NCBI GenBank assembly: GCA_958435545.1
Contig: CAUBGU010000035.1
Location: 1-15,403, forward strand
DNA from: an uncultured Collinsella sp.
GTDB lineage: Bacteria > Actinomycetota > Coriobacteriia > Coriobacteriales > Coriobacteriaceae
Reading direction: 5' to 3'
Length of the DNA: 15,403 nt
In this document: positions 12,173 to 15,403 of the stretch, one piece after another
How positions within the stretch are numbered: the first letter of the stretch is position 1
Layout of the letters: each line of letters opens with the position of its first letter
The notes under the pieces: model-generated
The model's input: the letters and a program-made list of their open reading frames with translations, nothing else
What the model was told of the DNA's origin: nothing
Database searches by the model: none
Made by a program: the position numbers and the translations under genes

Positions 12173-14538
12173 TAGCGCTCGCCTCCTTCCGTGACGGCTG
12201 CAATTTCTTCTTGGGTAAGCCCCAGCTCTTCGGCGGAAAGCTGCGACTGTGCGATCTCCAGGTACGCCGGGCAGCTGTGCAGCAGCTCCTCGTGCGTACC
12301 GGTGCCCACCACGTGGCCGTCGTCGAGCACGATGATCTGGTCGGCGTGCATGATGGTCGCGATGCGCTGGGCCACGACCACGAGCGCGGCGTCGGTAACG
12401 TTTTTGGCCAGCTCTTCGCGCAGGCGCGCGTCGGTCTTGTAGTCGAGGGCGCTAAACGAGTCATCGAAAACTACGACCTCGGGCTTCTTGGCCAGGGCGC
12501 GGGCGATGGCCAGACGCTGGCGCTGACCGCCCGAAACATTGGAGCCGCCCTGGCTGATGGGGGAGTCGTAACCGCCCTCGCGCTCGGCGATAAAGTCCTC
12601 GGCTTGGGCGATGCGTGCCGCCCGGTGCATGTCATCATCGCTTACCATGTCGCCGGCAAATTTAAGGTTGCTCTCGACGGTGCCCGAGAACAGGCGACCC
12701 TGCTGCGGGATATAACCAATACGGCGACGCAGCTCGGAAAGGGTCATGTCGCGCACGTCGATGCCGTCGAGCGAAATGCTGCCGCCCGTGACGTCGTATA
12801 AGCGCGGAATCAGCTGTACGAGCGTAGACTTGCCCGAGCCCGTGGAGCCAATGATGCCGAGCATCTGACCGGCATGCGTGGTGAAGTTCACGCCGCTGAT
12901 GACATCGGCGCGGGCATCGGGATACTGGAAGCTCACGTCGCGGAAGGTGAGCTCACCGCGCGGCGCGTTGGCCGCGGGCAGTTTGGGCGAGGCGGGGTCG
13001 TTGATGCTCGTGGGGCAGGTGATGACCTCTTCCACGCGCTCGGCCGCGACCTCGGCACGGGGCAGGATGACCGAAACCATGGTGAGGATCATAAACGCCA
13101 TAACGATCTGCATGGTGTAGGAGATGAACGCCATCATGTTGCCGACCTGCATCACGCCGTCGGACACGCCCTGCGCGCCAAACCAGACGATAAGCACGGT
13201 GATGCAATTCATGACCAGCATCATGAGCGGCATCATAAAGCTCATGGCGCGGTTGGTGTAGAGCTGCGTGGTCATCAGGTCGAGCGACGCCTTGTCAAAA
13301 CGCTCGAGCTCATGCTCCTCGCGGTTGAACGAGCGGATGGGCATAAGGCCGTCGAGTAGCTCGCGGGCGGTAAGGTTCACACGGTCCACGTAACTTTGCA
13401 TCTTTTTGAACTTGGGCATGGTGAGGCCCATGAGCACGCCGACGACGGCCGAGACCGCGATGATGGCAACGGCGATGGTCCACTCCAGGCCGGTGTGGTT
13501 GGCCAGGACACGCATGACAGCGACGATGCCCATGACGGGGGCCATAAGACACATGCGGATAAACAGGGTTGCAGCCATCTGAATCTGCTGAATGTCGTTG
13601 GTGCAGCGGGTGATGAGCGAGGCTTGGCTAAACTTGCCCACCTCGGCCGGCGAGAAGTGCATAACCTTGTTGAAGGTCTCGCGGCGCAGGTCGCGGGCGA
13701 TGGAGCAGGCGGTGCGCGAAGCCACGGCACCGGTCAGGATGGTGGCGACGAGTGACACAAGGCACAGTCCAAACATCGTGGTCGCCATGCGGCCCAGGTA
13801 GGCGTTCTGCACGTCGGCGGGGTCGATGCCCTGCGCTTTGTACTCTTCTTGCACGTAGGCCACGGCGCGCTGGGTGACGATGGATCCCGACATGGAGCCC
13901 ATTTTGTCCGCCATTTCGTTGGCGCCCTCGACGAGCTTGCTTTGGTCTACCAGACCGCCCTCGACACCCAGGCGCAGGCTCTTCATGGTGATCTTGCCGC
14001 CGTCGGCGTCGATCTGCTTTTGCATATTCTGCGCCGCTGCGGCCTTTTGCCGCATCTCGGCGAGCTGCTCGGGCGTCATTGCTGCCATCTGCTCGGGCGT
14101 GGGCATGGCTTGGACAGCGTTGTTGTCTTTCTCGCTGGACGAGCCCATCATGTCGCCCATGGAGTTGGCGTCAATGCCCTGGTTGAGCGAAAGGACGACA
14201 GTCTCGGGCAGGCTCATGATGTCGGCAATCTTGCTGTCGTCGGCGCGCTCGTCCTCGGTGCCCTTGTACGTGCGGATGCCGTTCTTGTCCGCCTTGCCAA
14301 ATGCAGCCTCCACAGCTTTGGCGTCCTTGGCGCTCATAAAGAGTTCGAGATCGTCGAGCGATTCGGCGCGAATGGTGTCGGGCACGGGCGAGGCGATGCC
14401 GCCTTGCTGCACGCCCACGTCGACGATATCGCTCATGTAGGTAGGCAGTGCCAGATCGGCGTTGCAACTGATTACGATAAGTACGATAGCTGCGAACAGT
14501 GCCAGGATATGCTTTTTAAAGAGCTTGAGAATCCTCAC
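12172..14538 (-). CDS. ABC exporter half-transporter, degenerate-site subunit with large extracytoplasmic insert
   Basis: A 788-residue partner of the following exporter half. Membrane segment 1 is at about 8-30 and segment 2 only at about 250-274. Between them is an unusual 200-residue, mostly hydrophilic region, with a Met/Gln/Ala-rich likely helical stretch at 143-175. The ATPase domain (about 528-765) has Walker A GSTGSGKST at 564-572 and a canonical signature SGGQRQ at 669-674. Walker B reads VVVFDDS with Asp693 where the catalytic Glu belongs, and the H-loop His is Gln724. These changes mark the degenerate half of heterodimeric exporters such as BmrCD or TM287/288. The likely start is GTG at 14538, overlapping the MarR stop by four bases (GTGA), with AAAGGAG upstream. 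Typical half-exporters have about 580-620 residues, so it is long. Confidence 0.93.
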   Translation of the reverse strand: MRILKLFKKHILALFAAIVLIVISCNADLALPTYMSDIVDVGVQQGGIASPVPDTIRAESLDDLELFMSAKDAKAVEAAFGKADKNGIRTYKGTEDERADDSKIADIMSLPETVVLSLNQGIDANSMGDMMGSSSEKDNNAVQAMPTPEQMAAMTPEQLAEMRQKAAAAQNMQKQIDADGGKITMKSLRLGVEGGLVDQSKLVEGANEMADKMGSMSGSIVTQRAVAYVQEEYKAQGIDPADVQNAYLGRMATTMFGLCLVSLVATILTGAVASRTACSIARDLRRETFNKVMHFSPAEVGKFSQASLITRCTNDIQQIQMAATLFIRMCLMAPVMGIVAVMRVLANHTGLEWTIAVAIIAVSAVVGVLMGLTMPKFKKMQSYVDRVNLTARELLDGLMPIRSFNREEHELERFDKASLDLMTTQLYTNRAMSFMMPLMMLVMNCITVLIVWFGAQGVSDGVMQVGNMMAFISYTMQIVMAFMILTMVSVILPRAEVAAERVEEVITCPTSINDPASPKLPAANAPRGELTFRDVSFQYPDARADVISGVNFTTHAGQMLGIIGSTGSGKSTLVQLIPRLYDVTGGSISLDGIDVRDMTLSELRRRIGYIPQQGRLFSGTVESNLKFAGDMVSDDDMHRAARIAQAEDFIAEREGGYDSPISQGGSNVSGGQRQRLAIARALAKKPEVVVFDDSFSALDYKTDARLREELAKNVTDAALVVVAQRIATIMHADQIIVLDDGHVVGTGTHEELLHSCPAYLEIAQSQLSAEELGLTQEEIAAVTEGGER

Positions 14539-14984
14539 TCGGCATCTCTCCTTTCTTGGTTGCGATCGATAATTTCGTTGGCACGTCTTAGAAGGCGCAC
14601 CATCTCTTGGGTATCTGCTTCGCCGAACTGCTCGAGGAAGGCTGCGGTGCGGTCCTCGAATTCCCGACGCTTGATTTCGAGATCCTGGAATCCTTTGTCG
14701 GTCACCGTGACGTGTACGCGACGACGGTCGGTCTTTGAGTGCTCGCGCTCGACCCAGCCCTTGGCTTCGAGAGCGCGTAGGATATTGGCGATGCGGGCAC
14801 TCGAGACCCAGGCGCGATCAGCGAGTTCGCTCGGCGTGAGCGAACCGCCAGCGAGCATGAGGGCGCGCATGACGGCCATCTCGCCGCCGAGGGCTTTGTC
14901 CGCAAAGCGCGAAATGCGCTGATGCATGCTGCCGAACTCGGTAAGGAGCTGACGCCCAAGTTCACGGAAATCGGTATCTTCCAC
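14535..14984 (-). CDS. MarR-family transcriptional regulator of the exporter operon
   Basis: A 149-residue winged helix-turn-helix protein. SLTPSELADRAWVSSARIAN at 48-67 forms the helix-turn-helix, ILRALEAKGWVER continues the recognition helix and turn, and DRRRVHVTVTDKG at 86-98 is the basic wing typical of MarR proteins. Flanking helices (1-35, 100-145) would form the dimer interface. The start is GTG at 14984 with AGGGG about 6 bases upstream. The stop overlaps the next gene's GTG by four bases, so regulator and exporter are translated from one message. Such regulators usually repress their own operon until a ligand, often an exported compound, binds. Confidence 0.93.
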   Translation of the reverse strand: MEDTDFRELGRQLLTEFGSMHQRISRFADKALGGEMAVMRALMLAGGSLTPSELADRAWVSSARIANILRALEAKGWVEREHSKTDRRRVHVTVTDKGFQDLEIKRREFEDRTAAFLEQFGEADTQEMVRLLRRANEIIDRNQERRDAE

Positions 14985-15030
14985 CGAAAACCCCTAACAC
15001 TAGAAACTATTTTCGGTGAAAGATGATACC
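14973..15030. promoter_or_regulatory. candidate MarR autoregulatory operator over the start codon
   Basis: GGTATCTTCCACCGAAAA at 14973-14990 and TTTTCGGTGAAAGATGATACC at 15010-15030 form an interrupted inverted repeat (same bases apart from a 3-base gap and one mismatch). It spans the MarR start codon and the space before it. Between the arms lies TAGAAACTA, itself partly symmetric. A protein bound here would block initiation of the operon. Confidence 0.5.
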
Positions 15031-15060
15031 CCCGCACGCGCACCCTATACGGTAGATTTT

Positions 15061-15149
15061 TGGGACATGCCTAGAAAACTACCTTTAGGCGACCTCCGTA
15101 CGCCGTCGGTATCAGCGAAGTTAGGGAGTAGATCTCTAGGCATGTCCTA
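15061..15149. repeat. 89-bp element with GGGACATGCCT inverted repeats
   Basis: Arms at 15061-15082 and 15128-15149 match at 19 of 22 positions in inverse orientation; one mismatch is a possible G-U pair. The arm core GGACATGCCTAGA resembles the GGGACATTCCT units at 8703-8806. Directly after the right arm comes AAAGCCTACTCA (15149-15160), shared exactly with the inverted repeat at 8531-8652. There is no gene inside. Confidence 0.7.
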
Positions 15150-15403
15150 AAGCCTACTCAGAGGCACTTTACCCTGCTAAAGCTGGCATAACAGCTAGAG
15201 CGAACGTCGTACAAAGGCAAGGAAAAATAACATACAAATCGGTGAACGGTAGTTGTTCGCGCTCGCATTTCCTGCGGGTTTGTAAAAAACGCCCTTATGA
15301 TATAAAAAAAGAAACATATAACAGCCCAGATGGAGAGGGTCGCTATGTTATCCTTCTCAAACGGGTGAAATCTTGGGTTTTGGGTTGCAGTTCCAAGGTG
15401 GAC
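15150..15403. other. AT-rich right-edge region, no firm gene
   Basis: A minus-strand frame is open from the right edge for 81 codons to a stop at 15160-15158, but it has no visible start, crosses AT-rich sequence and has an unconvincing composition. On the plus strand TATGAT at 15296-15301 could be a -10, and GGAGAGG precedes ATG at 15345, but that frame closes after seven codons. The beginning of a rightward gene, leader peptide or RNA beyond the window is possible. Confidence 0.35.

Noticed and set aside
10679..12175. 498-codon plus-strand frame
   Set aside because: Antisense to the canonical exporter half and rich in His/Asp/Val/Leu as expected for a shadow frame.
13849..14922. 357-codon plus-strand frame
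   Set aside because: Antisense to the exporter insert and MarR gene; MarR and ABC motifs on the minus strand are unambiguous.
15158..15403. 81-codon minus-strand frame open at the right edge
   Set aside because: No start visible, passes through AT-rich probable promoter sequence, and has no recognisable motif; cannot be supported as a gene from this window.

Overview
The window is high-GC bacterial chromosome with short, strongly polar gene blocks. The gene complement (class II aldolase with a DeoR regulator, BceAB-type and heterodimeric ABC exporters, a Nudix-Vsr fusion) and the style of the intergenic repeats suggest a Coriobacteriia gut actinobacterium, most likely Collinsella. That assignment is inference from overall resemblance, not from a marker gene. 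No rRNA, tRNA, CRISPR array, integrase or intact transposase was found.

Layout. 1-796 (-): a DeoR-family regulator cut by the left edge. 797-1131: an AT-rich divergent control region. 1132-1989 (+): class II ketose-bisphosphate aldolase. 2023-2147: a 29-bp inverted repeat enclosing a bidirectional terminator. 2211-2834 and 2891-3829 (-): a HAD phosphatase and an AraC-family regulator, with a doubtful 69-codon ORF upstream. 4318-5304 (-): a Nudix (MutT-like) hydrolase fused to a Vsr-type mismatch endonuclease, with a TTG start. 5453-8429 (+): a two-gene BceA/BceB-like ABC transporter ended by a strong terminator. 8507-8990: a repeat-rich gap. 8992-10023 (-): class I DAHP synthase with a good sigma-70 promoter. 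10316-14984 (-): an operon of MarR regulator and two ABC exporter half-transporters joined by overlapping stop/start codons. 15031-15403: an inverted-repeat element, then AT-rich sequence with no firm gene.

How genes work together. The DeoR regulator probably senses a sugar phosphate and controls the divergent aldolase. The MarR regulator probably represses its own operon through an inverted repeat over its start. The two exporter halves are complementary: one has degenerate catalytic residues (Walker B Asp for Glu, H-loop Gln for His) but a canonical signature; the other has canonical catalytic residues but an altered signature. Together they predict a heterodimer with one active ATP site. 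The BceAB-like pair has no two-component system beside it here.

Most worth a second look: the Nudix-Vsr fusion; the dispersed GGGAC-type repeats and palindromic elements in at least four intergenic regions; and the exporter half with an extra extracytoplasmic domain of about 200 residues.
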